From NCBI RefSeq assembly GCF_000373145.1, contig NZ_KB890625.1:1-47232 (forward strand): a stretch of DNA of 47,232 nt, read 5' to 3'. The stretch is from Thermus oshimai DSM 12092. Its GTDB lineage: Bacteria; Deinococcota; Deinococci; Deinococcales; Thermaceae. The translations under genes and the position numbers were made by a program. The notes under the pieces were generated by a model. It ran no database searches. It worked only from the letters and a program-made list of their open reading frames with translations, and had not been told where the DNA came from. The number at the start of each line of letters is the position of its first letter. Positions within the stretch are counted from its first letter, which is position 1. Positions 1 through 8,208 of the stretch are shown piece after piece.

Positions 1-258
1 CGTTGGGTCCAGGGAGTCAAGACACCACCCTATCGGGTCAGGGGAGGAAGGGTGGTGGAGACGGGGTGGAGAGGGTGGATGGGAAGGGTACGGAACTGGA
101 TAGAGACCCGCTTCAGCGTGATGGTGCGGTCTTTGGGGCTTCATCGGATAGAGGCCCGGTCCTACTGGGGGCTGGTGGCCCGGGTGAACCTCATCCTGCT
201 TGTTCACAACCTCATACGTAGCCGGGTGCTTCTCAGGATGGCCGGGGTGGAGCTATGA
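1..258 (+). mobile_element. C-terminal fragment of an IS transposase
   Basis: The frame is open from the first base of the window and ends in TGA at 256-258, so this is the 3' end of a gene that starts outside. The last 85 residues contain WIETRFSVMVRSLGLHRIEA followed by a hydrophobic stretch ending HNLIRSR. An R-x-x-IET-x-FS motif near the C-terminus, carrying the third acidic residue, is typical of DDE transposases of the IS4/IS5/IS982 kind. I cannot tell whether the element is intact upstream and could not identify its terminal inverted repeat; the right end should lie between the stop codon and base 290. Confidence 0.7.
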
Positions 259-276
259 GGTAGCACACGAAGGAAT

Positions 277-282
277 TAGAAT
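277..282 (+). promoter_or_regulatory. -10 box TAGAAT for the ABC transporter operon
   Basis: TAGAAT lies 7 nt before the ATG at 290, so transcription would begin at or next to the start codon and give a leaderless mRNA. There is no convincing Shine-Dalgarno sequence. The -35 position (254-259, TATGAG) is poor. The box lies just downstream of the IS remnant, so the element's end may supply part of the promoter. Confidence 0.45.
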
Positions 283-289
283 TAGGTAG

Positions 290-1195
290 ATGGAAACCCC
301 CTACCTGGTGGCCCAGGACCTCTGGAAGCGCTTTGGAGGGCTGGAGGCGGTCCGGGGGGTGAGCCTGGTTTTGCGGCCGGGGGAGGTCCTGGCCTTTCTG
401 GGCCCCAACGGGGCGGGCAAGACCACCACGGTGAAGATGGCCGCAAGCCTCCTCCTCCCCGACCGGGGGGAGGTGCGCCTTTTGGGCCAAGACCCCTTCA
501 AGAACCCCTGGGCCCTCCGCCACCTGGGGGCGGTCCTGGAGGGGAACCGCAACACCTACTGGCGCCTGACCCCGCTGGAAAACCTCCTCTACTTCGGGGT
601 GGCCCGGGGCCTAAGGCTTGGGGTGGCCAGGCGGCGGGCCCTGGCCCTTTTGGAGGAGTACGGCCTTTTGGAGAAGGCCCACGTGGAGGTGCGCCACCTC
701 TCCCGGGGGATGCAGCAGAAGCTGGCCCTTCTCCAAGCCCTGGTGCACGACCCGGAAGTGCTCCTCCTGGACGAACCCACCTTAGGTCTAGACGTGGAGA
801 CGGCGCTTCTGGTGCAGGAAAAGATCCGCGCCCTGGCCCAGGCGGGCAAGGCCATCCTCCTCACCACCCACCAGCTGGAGGTGGCGGAGGCCCTGGCCCA
901 CCGGGTGGCCATCGTGCACAAGGGGCGCCTGGTCCTGGAGGGGGAGAAGGCGGGGATCCTCAGGCGCTTCGCCGGGGACCACTACGTGATCGAGCCGGAA
1001 GGCCCCCTGCCGGCGGAGGTCTTGGCCCGGCTTAGGGCGCTCGGGGTGGAGGGGGAGGGGCCCTTCCTCTACCGGGGGGACGGGGCGGGGCTTTGGCGGG
1101 TCCTCGAGGCCCTGAAGCCCCACCCCCTGAGGCGGGTGGCCCGGGCGGAGACGGGGCTTCTGGAGGTGTTCTTGGAGGTGGTGGGGCGTGCTTGA
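290..1195 (+). CDS. ABC transporter ATP-binding protein (ABC-2 exporter)
   Basis: A 301-residue ATPase subunit of an ABC exporter. It has Walker A GPNGAGKTTT (about residues 39-48), a signature motif LSRGMQQK, Walker B LLLDEPTLGLD and a switch His in LLTTHQ. The 70-odd residues after the ATPase core form the accessory region usual in DrrA/CcmA-type ATPases. The next gene overlaps it by 8 bp and encodes an ABC-2 permease, so the two should assemble as a 2+2 exporter in the cytoplasmic membrane. The substrate cannot be read from sequence. The ATG at 290 fits a -10 box 7 nt upstream. Confidence 0.9.
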   Translation: METPYLVAQDLWKRFGGLEAVRGVSLVLRPGEVLAFLGPNGAGKTTTVKMAASLLLPDRGEVRLLGQDPFKNPWALRHLGAVLEGNRNTYWRLTPLENLLYFGVARGLRLGVARRRALALLEEYGLLEKAHVEVRHLSRGMQQKLALLQALVHDPEVLLLDEPTLGLDVETALLVQEKIRALAQAGKAILLTTHQLEVAEALAHRVAIVHKGRLVLEGEKAGILRRFAGDHYVIEPEGPLPAEVLARLRALGVEGEGPFLYRGDGAGLWRVLEALKPHPLRRVARAETGLLEVFLEVVGRA

Positions 1196-1940
1196 CCTCT
1201 TTTTGGCCGAGCTCTACCGGAGCTTCCTCGGGCTCCGCCGCTACCCCCTGGACTTCCTGGGGGGGCTTGTGACCCTAAGCCTCATCTTCTACCTCCTCTT
1301 CGCTGGGGCGAGGCTCCTGGCGGGGCCTGGGGTGGAGTTCGGGGCGAGGCTGGAGGGGGTTTTGGTGGGGTACCTCCTCTGGACCTTCACCCTCTCCGCC
1401 TACAACGGCCTGAGCTTCGTCCTCATGGAGGAGGCCCGCACGGGCACCCTGGAGCAGCTCTTCCTCACCCCCTACGGCCCCACCCGCCTCCTCCTCCTGC
1501 GCCAGGCGGCGGACCTCTTCGGCCAGGGGGTCTTCGTCCTCACCCTGGGCCTCGTCCTGGCCCTCCTCACCGGGGCCCGCCCGGCCCTGACCCCTGGGGT
1601 TTTGCTCCCGGCTTTGGCCGTCCTCCTTGGGGGGTACGGCCTGGGGCTCCTCATGGGGAGCCTGGCCCTGCTTTTTAAGCGGGTAGAGCAGCTTCTGGGC
1701 CTTTCCCAGTTCCTCCTCCTCATCCCCCTCCAGGCCCCGGGGGAGGGGGTTTGGGCCCTTCTCCCCTTGGCCCCGGGGGCCGCCTTGGTGCGGGGGATGA
1801 TGGCCCACGGAACCCCCTTGGAGCCCCTGCCCCTCCTCCTCGCCTGGGCCAACGGCCTGGCCTACCTTCTCCTCGGGCTTGGGGCCTTCCGCAGGGCGGT
1901 CCGGCGGGCCAAGGCGCGGGGGCTCCTCCATGGGTACTAG
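1188..1940 (+). CDS. ABC-2 type transporter permease
   Basis: A 250-residue polytopic membrane protein starting with GTG at 1188, inside the end of the ATPase gene (8-bp overlap, translational coupling). About six hydrophobic segments are visible, and the motif EEARTGTLEQLFLTPYG near residue 85 is the typical ABC-2 family cytoplasmic loop that contacts the ATPase. It is the membrane partner of the preceding ATP-binding protein; the substrate is unknown. Confidence 0.88.
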   Translation: MLDLFLAELYRSFLGLRRYPLDFLGGLVTLSLIFYLLFAGARLLAGPGVEFGARLEGVLVGYLLWTFTLSAYNGLSFVLMEEARTGTLEQLFLTPYGPTRLLLLRQAADLFGQGVFVLTLGLVLALLTGARPALTPGVLLPALAVLLGGYGLGLLMGSLALLFKRVEQLLGLSQFLLLIPLQAPGEGVWALLPLAPGAALVRGMMAHGTPLEPLPLLLAWANGLAYLLLGLGAFRRAVRRAKARGLLHGY

Positions 1941-3003
1941 GGGGCTTTTCCTCCTCCTAGGGCCGGCTTCCGCCTTGGGGGTGGGCCGGTTCGCCTACGC
2001 CCTGGCCCTTCCCCTAATGCAGGGGGCCTGGGGGCTTTCCTACGCCCAAGGGGGGCTTTTGGGGAGCGCCAACACCCTGGGCTACCTCCTGGGGGCCCTT
2101 CTAAGCCACCACCTCCTTGGGCGCCTGGGCTACCGGAAGGGGTTCTTCCTGGCCCTTTTCCTGCAGGCCCTGGCCGTGGGCCTCACCGGGGCCTTCGGCT
2201 TCCCCCTGGCCTTCCTTTTGCGGCTCCTCCAGGGCTTTTTGGGGGCCCTGGTCTTCGTGGGCGGGGCGGCCCTCCTCATGGCCTCCGGGGGCTCGGGCCG
2301 GGTCCTGGGGCTCTACTACGGCGGGGTGGGCCTGGGCCTCCTCCTCAGCCCCCTGGCCCTAAGGGAAGGCCTCTCCCCCCTCGAGGCCTGGGGGCGGCTG
2401 GGGCTTACGGCCCTTCTCCTGGCCCTTCCCGCCCTGCGGGCCCTTCCGGCCCTAAGGGAGCCGCCCCCGCCCGCCCGGGGGGAAGGGGGCCTTGGCCCCA
2501 TCCTTCCCCTCCTTCTGGCCTACGGGCTTTACGGGGCGGGGTACATCGGGTACATGACCTTCGTGGCCGCCGCCCTAGGCCAGGGGGCGCTCCTCTTCGT
2601 CTCTCTAGGCCTGGGAGCGCTCCTCACGGGGTTCCTGTGGGGCCCCTGGGTGGAGCGGGTGGGGGGGTGGCGGGGGCTCTTCCACGTCCTTTTGGTGCTC
2701 TTTCTGGCCAGCCTCCCGCCTTTAGCCCAGGCCTTCCCCGCCCTCAGCGCCTTCCTCTTTGGGCTTTCCTTCCTGGGGGTGATCACCGCCCTCACCCAGG
2801 CCTTCCGCGCCCTCCTGCCCCCTTCCGCCTGGCCTAGGGCCATGGGGCTTTCCACCGCGGCCTTCGCCCTGGGCCAGGCCCTGGGCCCCGCGGCCACCGG
2901 CCTCTTCGCCGAGGCGATGGGGCGGGCGGAAGGGGCGCTTTGGGCGGCCTCCTTCCTCCTCCTCCTGGCCCTCCTTCCCGCCCGGCCCCTTACCCGGCCC
3001 TAA
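1930..3003 (+). CDS. MFS transporter, YbfB/YjiJ type
   Basis: A 357-residue major facilitator protein. I start it at the ATG at 1930, which overlaps the permease stop by 11 bp; the reading frame is open further upstream, but the residues encoded there are not membrane-like. It begins GLFLLLGPASALGVGRFAYA, characteristic of the YbfB/YjiJ group, and shows about 12 hydrophobic segments and an LGRLGYRKG motif A after the second. Its job is unknown; overlap with the ABC exporter suggests co-transcription. Its 3' end overlaps the converging FUN14 gene by 14 bp. Confidence 0.8.
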   Translation: MGTRGLFLLLGPASALGVGRFAYALALPLMQGAWGLSYAQGGLLGSANTLGYLLGALLSHHLLGRLGYRKGFFLALFLQALAVGLTGAFGFPLAFLLRLLQGFLGALVFVGGAALLMASGGSGRVLGLYYGGVGLGLLLSPLALREGLSPLEAWGRLGLTALLLALPALRALPALREPPPPARGEGGLGPILPLLLAYGLYGAGYIGYMTFVAAALGQGALLFVSLGLGALLTGFLWGPWVERVGGWRGLFHVLLVLFLASLPPLAQAFPALSAFLFGLSFLGVITALTQAFRALLPPSAWPRAMGLSTAAFALGQALGPAATGLFAEAMGRAEGALWAASFLLLLALLPARPLTRP

Positions 3004-3310
3004 GACCTAAAAGAAGCCCCCCCACGAAGCTCGCCCCAAAGGGGAGGTTGTAGGTGAGGGTGGAAAGAAGCCTCTCCCAGAGGCTCTTAAGGCCGGGCTG
3101 GTCCAAGAGGGGCTCCATGTCCTTCTGGATGCGGGTCCAGTCCACCTGGACGTACCCCGCCTGGGCCAGAAGCTGGAGGGCGATGAAGAGGAGGCCGAGG
3201 CCAACGGCCAGCAGGCGGCCGATCTTCTTCAAGGCGTAGCCCACCGCGTAGCCCGCCAGGCCCCCGAAGGTGATCTGGCCCAGGTAGGGGGTGAGGTCGG
3301 GAAGGTTCAT
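2990..3310 (-). CDS. FUN14 family membrane protein
   Basis: A small membrane protein of 106 residues starting at MNLPDLTP (ATG at 3310, AGGGGG immediately before it). The glycine-rich N-terminal helix with GGLAGYAVGYALKK, a second hydrophobic helix and a C-terminal GASFVGGLLLGLRAG match the bacterial FUN14 family, relatives of the mitochondrial receptor FUNDC1. The role in bacteria is unknown. An in-frame GTG at 3319 would add three residues. It follows the HD-domain gene on the same strand by 42 bp and may be co-transcribed with it. Confidence 0.75.
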   Translation of the reverse strand: MNLPDLTPYLGQITFGGLAGYAVGYALKKIGRLLAVGLGLLFIALQLLAQAGYVQVDWTRIQKDMEPLLDQPGLKSLWERLLSTLTYNLPFGASFVGGLLLGLRAG

Positions 3311-3352
3311 CCCCCTCACCCTAGCCAGGATGGCGCCCCTTCGGCAAGGGGG

Positions 3353-3904
3353 CTATTTGAGCCCGAGGAGGTCCGCCTCGGCCTTCATGGCCTCCAGGAC
3401 GAAGGCCAGGTGCTCGTCCAGGGAGAGGCCCAAGGCCTCCGCCCCCTCCCGGATCTCCTCCCGGTTCACCCCCTTGGCGAAGGCCTTGTCCTTGAACTTC
3501 TTCTTGAGGCTCGGGAGCTCGAGGCCCAGGATGGACCGGTCGGGGCGCACGTAGACCGCGGCGGCGATGAGCCCGGTGAGCTCGTCCACCGCGAAGAGGG
3601 CCTTGCTCATGAGGGTCCTCCGGGGCACCCCGGTGTAGCTGGCGTGGGCCAGGATGGCCTCCAGAACCTCCTCCGGGTAGCCCAGGCGCCTAAGCTCCTC
3701 CACCCCCCGGTAGGGGTGCTCCGCGGGGTATTTCTCGTAGTCCATGTCGTGGAGAACCCCCGCCATGGCCCAAAGCTCCTCGTCCTCGCGGAAGCGGCGG
3801 GCGTAGGCCCGCATGGCCACCTCCACCGCCCGCATGTGCCGCCTTAGGGACTCGCTTTCCGTCCACGCCTCCATGAGGGCCAGGGCCTCTGCAAAGCTCG
3901 GCAT
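3353..3904 (-). CDS. HD domain phosphohydrolase
   Basis: A 183-residue HDIG-type metal-dependent phosphohydrolase. The visible ligands are His23, the His52-Asp53 pair (GVLHDMDY), His63 in AEHPYRG and His87 in ILAHAS. The C-terminal third resembles the helical tail found in Thermus/Deinococcus HD proteins of this size. The likely substrate is a nucleotide or phosphomonoester, but it cannot be assigned. The ATG at 3902-3904 sits 7 nt after a TATACT box, so a leaderless transcript is likely; the gene is divergent from ispF. Confidence 0.8.
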   Translation of the reverse strand: MPSFAEALALMEAWTESESLRRHMRAVEVAMRAYARRFREDEELWAMAGVLHDMDYEKYPAEHPYRGVEELRRLGYPEEVLEAILAHASYTGVPRRTLMSKALFAVDELTGLIAAAVYVRPDRSILGLELPSLKKKFKDKAFAKGVNREEIREGAEALGLSLDEHLAFVLEAMKAEADLLGLK

Positions 3905-3911
3905 GCCCTAA

Positions 3912-3917
3912 AGTATA
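3912..3917 (-). promoter_or_regulatory. -10 box TATACT for the HD-domain gene
   Basis: On the minus strand TATACT ends 7 nt before the ATG at 3904, in the 16-bp gap between two divergent genes. This arrangement predicts a leaderless mRNA for the HD protein. No clear -35 box is visible; any would lie inside ispF. Confidence 0.5.
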
Positions 3918-3920
3918 GCC

Positions 3921-4379
3921 ATGCGCCTGGGCTACGGAGAGGACAGCCACCGCCTCGGGGAGGGCAGGCCCCTCTACCTCTTTGGCCTCGAGGTCCCAAG
4001 CCCCTTAGGCCCCTTGGCCCACTCCGACGGGGACGCCCCCCTCCACGCCCTCACGGACGCCCTCCTTTCCGCCTACGCCCTGGGGGACATCGGCCTCCTT
4101 TTCCCCGACACCGACCCCCGCTGGCAAGGCGCAAGGAGCGAGGTCTTCCTTCGGGAGGCCCTAAGGCGGGTGGAGGCCCTGGGGGGAAGGCTTCTCCAGG
4201 TGAGCGTGGTTGTAGTCCTGGACCGGCCCAAGCTTGGGCCCTTCCGGGAGGCCTTCAGGGAGAACCTGGCCCGCCTCCTTGGCCTCCCCCAGGACCGCAT
4301 CGGCCTCACCTTCAAGACCTCCGAGGGGCTCGCCCCGGAGCACGTGCAGGCCCGGGCGGTGGTCCTCCTCCATGATTGA
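3921..4379 (+). CDS. ispF: 2-C-methyl-D-erythritol 2,4-cyclodiphosphate synthase
   Basis: The cyclase of the MEP isoprenoid pathway, converting 4-diphosphocytidyl-methylerythritol 2-phosphate to methylerythritol 2,4-cyclodiphosphate with release of CMP. The 152-residue length is normal. Metal ligands Asp8, His10 (GEDSHRL) and His42 are present, as are the HSDGDAPLHALTDA helix and the FKTSEGLAP nucleotide-binding loop. It functions as a homotrimer in the cytoplasm. The last 8 bp overlap the next gene (TRIC-like channel). No other MEP gene is nearby, though uppS, which uses the pathway's products, is in this window. Confidence 0.95.
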   Translation: MRLGYGEDSHRLGEGRPLYLFGLEVPSPLGPLAHSDGDAPLHALTDALLSAYALGDIGLLFPDTDPRWQGARSEVFLREALRRVEALGGRLLQVSVVVVLDRPKLGPFREAFRENLARLLGLPQDRIGLTFKTSEGLAPEHVQARAVVLLHD

Positions 4380-4968
4380 GCTCCTCGCCTGGCTCGGCAC
4401 CCTGGTCTTTGCCGCCGCGGGGGCCCTTAAGGGGGTGGAGAAGGGGTTTGACCTCCTCGGGGTCCTGGTCCTGGCCCTGGTGACCGCGGTGGGGGGCGGG
4501 TCCATCCGGGACGTTCTGGTGGGCGTCCTCCCCCCTTCCGCCCTAAGGGACGAGGGCCTACTCCTCTCCACCCTTGTGGTGGGGCTTCTCGTCTTCCGCT
4601 TCCACCGGAGGGCCCTAAGGCTTTCCCGCCTCCTCTACTACCTGGACACCTTAGGCCTCGGCCTCTTCGCCGCCCTGGGCGCGGAAAAGGCCCTCTCCGC
4701 CGGGCTTGGCCCCTTGGGGGTGGGGATCGCGGGGGCCCTTTCCGGGGTGGGGGGCGGGGTGCTCCGGGACGTGCTCTCGGGGGAGGTGCCGGGCATCCTC
4801 TACCGGGCGGGGGACCTCTACGCCTCCGCGGCCTTCTTGGGGGCCCTCCTCTTCTACGCCCTCCACGGGCTCTACCCCGAGGGGGCCCTGGTCCTGGGGG
4901 CCGCGGCCACCTTCCTCCTTCGGGTCTTCGGGCGGAGGCTTGGCCTGAGCCTCCCCACCCCCCGGTAA
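4372..4968 (+). CDS. TRIC/UPF0126 family cation channel-like membrane protein
   Basis: A 198-residue protein with about seven hydrophobic helices in two repeated halves. Each half carries the family's glycine motif: GGGSIRDVLVG in the first and GGGVLRDVLSGEVPGIL in the second. This is the YadS/UPF0126 family, prokaryotic relatives of TRIC potassium channels. The ATG at 4372 lies within the end of ispF (8-bp overlap), so it is translationally coupled. Specificity cannot be read from sequence. Confidence 0.85.
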   Translation: MIELLAWLGTLVFAAAGALKGVEKGFDLLGVLVLALVTAVGGGSIRDVLVGVLPPSALRDEGLLLSTLVVGLLVFRFHRRALRLSRLLYYLDTLGLGLFAALGAEKALSAGLGPLGVGIAGALSGVGGGVLRDVLSGEVPGILYRAGDLYASAAFLGALLFYALHGLYPEGALVLGAAATFLLRVFGRRLGLSLPTPR

Positions 4969-4977
4969 ACTCAGGGC

Positions 4978-5460
4978 ATGGACCTCACCCACTTCAAGGA
5001 CGGCCGCCCCCACATGGTGGACGTGACGGAAAAGGAGAAGACCTTCCGCACCGCCACCGCCGAGGCCTACGTGGAGCTCACGGAGGAGGCCCTCCTGGCC
5101 CTGGAAGGGGGGGGCGTGGGCAAGGGGGACCCCCTGCAGGTGGCCCAGCTTGCGGGGATCCTGGGGGCCAAGAGGACCGCGGACCTCATCCCCCTCTGCC
5201 ACCCCCTGCCCCTTACGGGGATCGAGGTGCGGGTGGAACTGGAAAAGGAGGCCCGGCGGGTGCGCATAGAGGCCACGGTGCGCACCAAGGCGGAAACGGG
5301 GGTGGAGATGGAGGCCCTCACCGCCTGCGCGGTGGCCGCCCTCACGGTGTACGACATGCTGAAGGCGGCCTCCAAAGGGCTCGTCATCTCCAAGGTGCAG
5401 CTTCTGGAGAAGACCGGAGGCAAAAGCGGCCCCTGGCGCCGGGATAGGGGGGAGGGGTAA
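4978..5460 (+). CDS. moaC: Cyclic pyranopterin monophosphate synthase MoaC
   Basis: Molybdenum cofactor biosynthesis: MoaC converts the MoaA product 3',8-cyclo-GTP to cyclic pyranopterin monophosphate. The 160-residue length is normal, and the diagnostic stretches [30 protein letters not shown] and [18 protein letters not shown] are all present. It starts 9 bp after the channel gene and is followed at 9 bp by a NifX/NifB-like protein. No other moa gene is in the window. Confidence 0.95.
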   Translation: MDLTHFKDGRPHMVDVTEKEKTFRTATAEAYVELTEEALLALEGGGVGKGDPLQVAQLAGILGAKRTADLIPLCHPLPLTGIEVRVELEKEARRVRIEATVRTKAETGVEMEALTACAVAALTVYDMLKAASKGLVISKVQLLEKTGGKSGPWRRDRGEG

Positions 5461-5469
5461 TATAGACCC

Positions 5470-5793
5470 ATGCGCATCGCCATCGCTCTAACCAAGGGGG
5501 AAGACCGCGTGTACCCAGGTCCCTTCGGCCACGCCCCCCGCTTCGCCATCTACCAGGTGGAGGGGGAAGAGGCCCGGCTTCTGGAGATCCGCCCGAACCC
5601 CTACGCGGCCCTCCACGGGGAGGGCAAGCACGAGAAGATGCGGGAGCTCCTGAAGGACGTGGACCTCAAGGTGGGGGCCCGCTTCGGGCACGGGGGAGGG
5701 CTTGGGGCCTTCCCCGTGGCGGGGCGGCGGGAGGTGCCCCCGGTGGGGCTTAAGGAGGTCCTGGCCCTCCTCCTGGCCCAAAGTACCGCCTGA
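5470..5793 (+). CDS. Dinitrogenase iron-molybdenum cofactor (NifX/NifB-like) domain protein
   Basis: A 107-residue single-domain protein beginning MRIAIALTKGEDRVYPGPFGHAPRFAIYQ, an RNase H-like fold seen in NifX, NafY and the C-terminus of NifB. No nitrogenase genes are near; such stand-alone proteins are common in non-fixing bacteria and their role is unknown, though adjacency to moaC hints at metal-cofactor handling. Its last 44 bp overlap the converging membrane protein gene. Confidence 0.75.
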   Translation: MRIAIALTKGEDRVYPGPFGHAPRFAIYQVEGEEARLLEIRPNPYAALHGEGKHEKMRELLKDVDLKVGARFGHGGGLGAFPVAGRREVPPVGLKEVLALLLAQSTA

Positions 5794-6715
5794 GAAGCTC
5801 CCGGGCCTCCGGGGGGAGGGGGGTCCTTTCCAGGTAGACCTCCACCCCCCGCTGGACTCGCCCTGGGGGCCTCCCCTCCGGCCAGGGGCTCGGCAGGGGG
5901 GCTTCCCCTGGCCCCTCGCCGGGCGAGAGGAGGCCCGCCCCCGGGCCCTCGGGGGTGGGGCCTGGGGTTTGGGCCTCCCGGAGGGCTGGGGAAGCGCCCC
6001 CTGGGCCCGCCTGGCCTTGCCCTCCCCCGTCTTCGGAAGGGGTCCCTGGCCCCCTGGCCCCCCCTTGCTCCCCCTCCCGGCCCGGTTGGGCGGGGGTCCC
6101 CCGGGGTTCCGCCGTGCCCCCATCCCCTGACCCCCTGCCCCCCGCCCCTTCCGGGGGCCTCGAGGCGCCCCCCCCATCCTGCCCCCTTTCCCCTGTGGAG
6201 CCCTCTTGTGCGGTGGGCGTTTTGGGAGCGCCCTCTTGCCCTTCCTGGCCAGCTGGCCGGCCCTCCTGGGCGGGAGGGCTCCCTCCCTCCTGTGGGCGCC
6301 CCTCCCCCGATCCCCGGGGCTCGGAGGGAGGGGCGCCCACCTGGGGGGCCTGGGGCAGGAAGGGCACCCCCCCTTCCCCCGGGGCCAAAGGCCTCCAGAG
6401 GGCCAGGAAAAGGGCCAGGAGGTAGAGGAGGAAAAGCCCATAGGGGAAGGGGGGAAGGGGCACTGTCACCCTCTTCGCCTCCCGCCAGAGCCGCTCCTCC
6501 CCGTAGCGGAGGGCGGTGGGGTAGGCCAGGCTCACCCGGGCGATGGCCCTTAGGGCCTCCCCCGCCCAAAGCCGGGCCGGGAGGAGGAGGGCCAGGGGGG
6601 AAAGGAGGGCCAAGGGGGGAAAGAGGAGGCCCGAGAGGGCGAGGAGGAGGGCGAGAAGGAGGCGGTACCGCCAGGCCAGGCGGTGGGCGTAGCGCAGGTG
6701 AAACCCGGGCTCCAC
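5750..6715 (-). CDS. Membrane protein with a long Gly/Pro/Glu-rich low-complexity region
   Basis: I do not recognise this family. The start is GTG at 6715, 10 bp after the stop of the preceding gene. Of 321 residues, about 1-108 form a basic N-terminus (RYAHRLAWRYR), a hydrophobic hairpin (about 18-50) and another membrane helix (about 90-106). Residues about 110-280 are almost only G, P, E, A, Q, S, R and T. The last 35 (VEVYLERTPLPPEARELLRRYF and a GPGGGPGPP tail) look ordered again. It ends the rtcB operon and overlaps the converging NifX-like gene by 44 bp. Competing plus-strand frames here lack membrane segments. Confidence 0.6.
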   Translation of the reverse strand: MEPGFHLRYAHRLAWRYRLLLALLLALSGLLFPPLALLSPLALLLPARLWAGEALRAIARVSLAYPTALRYGEERLWREAKRVTVPLPPFPYGLFLLYLLALFLALWRPLAPGEGGVPFLPQAPQVGAPPSEPRGSGEGRPQEGGSPPAQEGRPAGQEGQEGAPKTPTAQEGSTGERGQDGGGASRPPEGAGGRGSGDGGTAEPRGTPAQPGREGEQGGARGPGTPSEDGGGQGQAGPGGASPALREAQTPGPTPEGPGAGLLSPGEGPGEAPLPSPWPEGRPPGRVQRGVEVYLERTPLPPEARELLRRYFGPGGGPGPP

Positions 6716-6725
6716 TCTACCCCCA

Positions 6726-8174
6726 TTATGGGGTGTAGAGGGCCAGGGCGCTCACCACCGGCCGGGGGGTACCGGCGTAGGGGTTTTTGAGCCTCCCCCG
6801 CACCCAAAGCTGGGCCGAGCCCCCCCCGTCCATCCGTAGGGCGTTCCAGGCCCCAAGCTCCAGGAGGGCCTGGGCCAGGCGGTCGGGGGTGGTGGCCTCG
6901 GAGACGAGGAGCCAAAGCCGCCCCTCCCGTGTCCAGGCCACCGCGGCCTGGGGCGCCACCGCCTGAAGGGGCCTTGGGTCCTTGAAGTTCTCCTCCTCCG
7001 GCCGGAAGGCGTACCGCCCCTCCTGGAGGAGAAGGGGGCCGGCCTCGAGGGCGTAGCGGAAGGGGGGGTCCAGCCGGCCGTAGAGGCTAAGCCGGTCCCC
7101 CACGGCCAAGGGGAAGGGAGGCGCCCCTTGGGGAAAGGCCAGGGCCCAGGCTCCCCCAGGAAGCTCAAAGGGCGCGGGGAAGATCCCCTCCACCCTCTCC
7201 CCCCGCACCAGGGCCACCTCCTCCCCCGCCCGGCCCACGGGCCCCGGCACGGTGTGGGCGGTGTAGCGGGCGGGGAGGGCGTTCAGCCCCACCCGCACCC
7301 TTTCCCCCTTAGGGCCCGCCACCACCGCCTCAAAGCGGGGCCTGCCCAGGAAGAAATCCCACCCGTTCCAGAGGAGGGCGGTGCGGCCGAAGGGGTGGCT
7401 CACCGTGACCCCGTCCTGGACCCAAAGCCCGATGGGGGTCCCCGTCTTGGGGTCAAAGTACCCCCCGTTGAGGGCGGCCAGGGCCCCCGGGGCCAGGTCC
7501 TTGGGGAGGGCCCGCTTGCCGGGAATCCCCACAGGAAGGAGCCTCCCCCTTTCCGCCTCCACCAGGTAAAGCCTTAGGGGCTCCGGGGTGAAGGCCCAGA
7601 CCTCGCGGTAGCGCACCCCCGGGGCCAGGGGCTCCTCCACCTCGGAGGGCAAAGCGTAGAGGTCCAGCACCAGGCGGGGAGGGTGCTCCAGGGGGAAGAG
7701 GCGGTGGTAAAGCCGCCCCTGGGCCTCCAGGGAAAGCTCCGTCCCCTCCGGGAGGAGCCGCACCCGAAGGGATAGGCCCGGCGGGGGCTTTAGGGCTAAA
7801 AGCCCCGGGGCCAAATAGGGCAGGAGGAAGCGGGCCCGGTCCCACCCCTGGGACCTTTCCCCAGGGAAGGCCCCGGGCAGGTCCAGGACGATGCGGAAGC
7901 CCCGCCCTTGGGGCCCCGCGCGCACCCCGGCCTCGGGAACGCGGAAGTACCCCAGGGCCTTCAGGGCATCCAGGGGCACCCTCTCCCTTTCCGGAGGGGG
8001 AAGGTCCAAGGGAGGCTCGGCCCAGCCCACCCCCGGGACGTAGACCAGCCGCACCCCCTGCCCCTCGTACACCCAGGCCCCGCCCTCCTCGCGGAAAGCG
8101 AGGCCGAAGGTTTCCGCCGGAACGCTTTGGGCCAAGGTGAGGCCCAGGAAGAGAAGAAGGCCAAGCCGCCTCAT
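6726..8174 (-). CDS. Secreted phosphodiester glycosidase family (NAGPA/DUF2233) protein
   Basis: A 482-residue protein with a signal peptide (MRRLGLLLFLGLTLAQSVPA), so it is exported. I start it at the ATG at 8174; the frame is open upstream but the residues there are rtcB antisense-like junk. The C-terminal half is the NAGPA/DUF2233 domain: ALNGGYFDPKTGTPIGL near the middle and ALRMDGGGSAQLWVRG near the end. The N-terminal half resembles a copper-amine-oxidase-N/AMIN-like wall-associated region but I cannot assign it. It starts 34 bp after rtcB on the same strand. The substrate is probably a cell-envelope sugar phosphodiester. Confidence 0.75.
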   Translation of the reverse strand: MRRLGLLLFLGLTLAQSVPAETFGLAFREEGGAWVYEGQGVRLVYVPGVGWAEPPLDLPPPERERVPLDALKALGYFRVPEAGVRAGPQGRGFRIVLDLPGAFPGERSQGWDRARFLLPYLAPGLLALKPPPGLSLRVRLLPEGTELSLEAQGRLYHRLFPLEHPPRLVLDLYALPSEVEEPLAPGVRYREVWAFTPEPLRLYLVEAERGRLLPVGIPGKRALPKDLAPGALAALNGGYFDPKTGTPIGLWVQDGVTVSHPFGRTALLWNGWDFFLGRPRFEAVVAGPKGERVRVGLNALPARYTAHTVPGPVGRAGEEVALVRGERVEGIFPAPFELPGGAWALAFPQGAPPFPLAVGDRLSLYGRLDPPFRYALEAGPLLLQEGRYAFRPEEENFKDPRPLQAVAPQAAVAWTREGRLWLLVSEATTPDRLAQALLELGAWNALRMDGGGSAQLWVRGRLKNPYAGTPRPVVSALALYTP

Positions 8175-8208
8175 CCCCCCATTGAAGGGGGTTTGGATGA
8201 GAAAGGGC

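Noticed and set aside
6056-6200. Possible frameshifted or broken gene in the low-complexity stretch
   Set aside because: The minus frame stays open through the whole stretch to its stop at 5750, so there is no evidence of breakage.
5955-6738. Plus-strand Gly/Pro/Arg-rich frames opposite the low-complexity membrane protein
   Set aside because: They have no membrane or folded segments, while the minus frame has plausible helices at the N-terminus and a structured tail.
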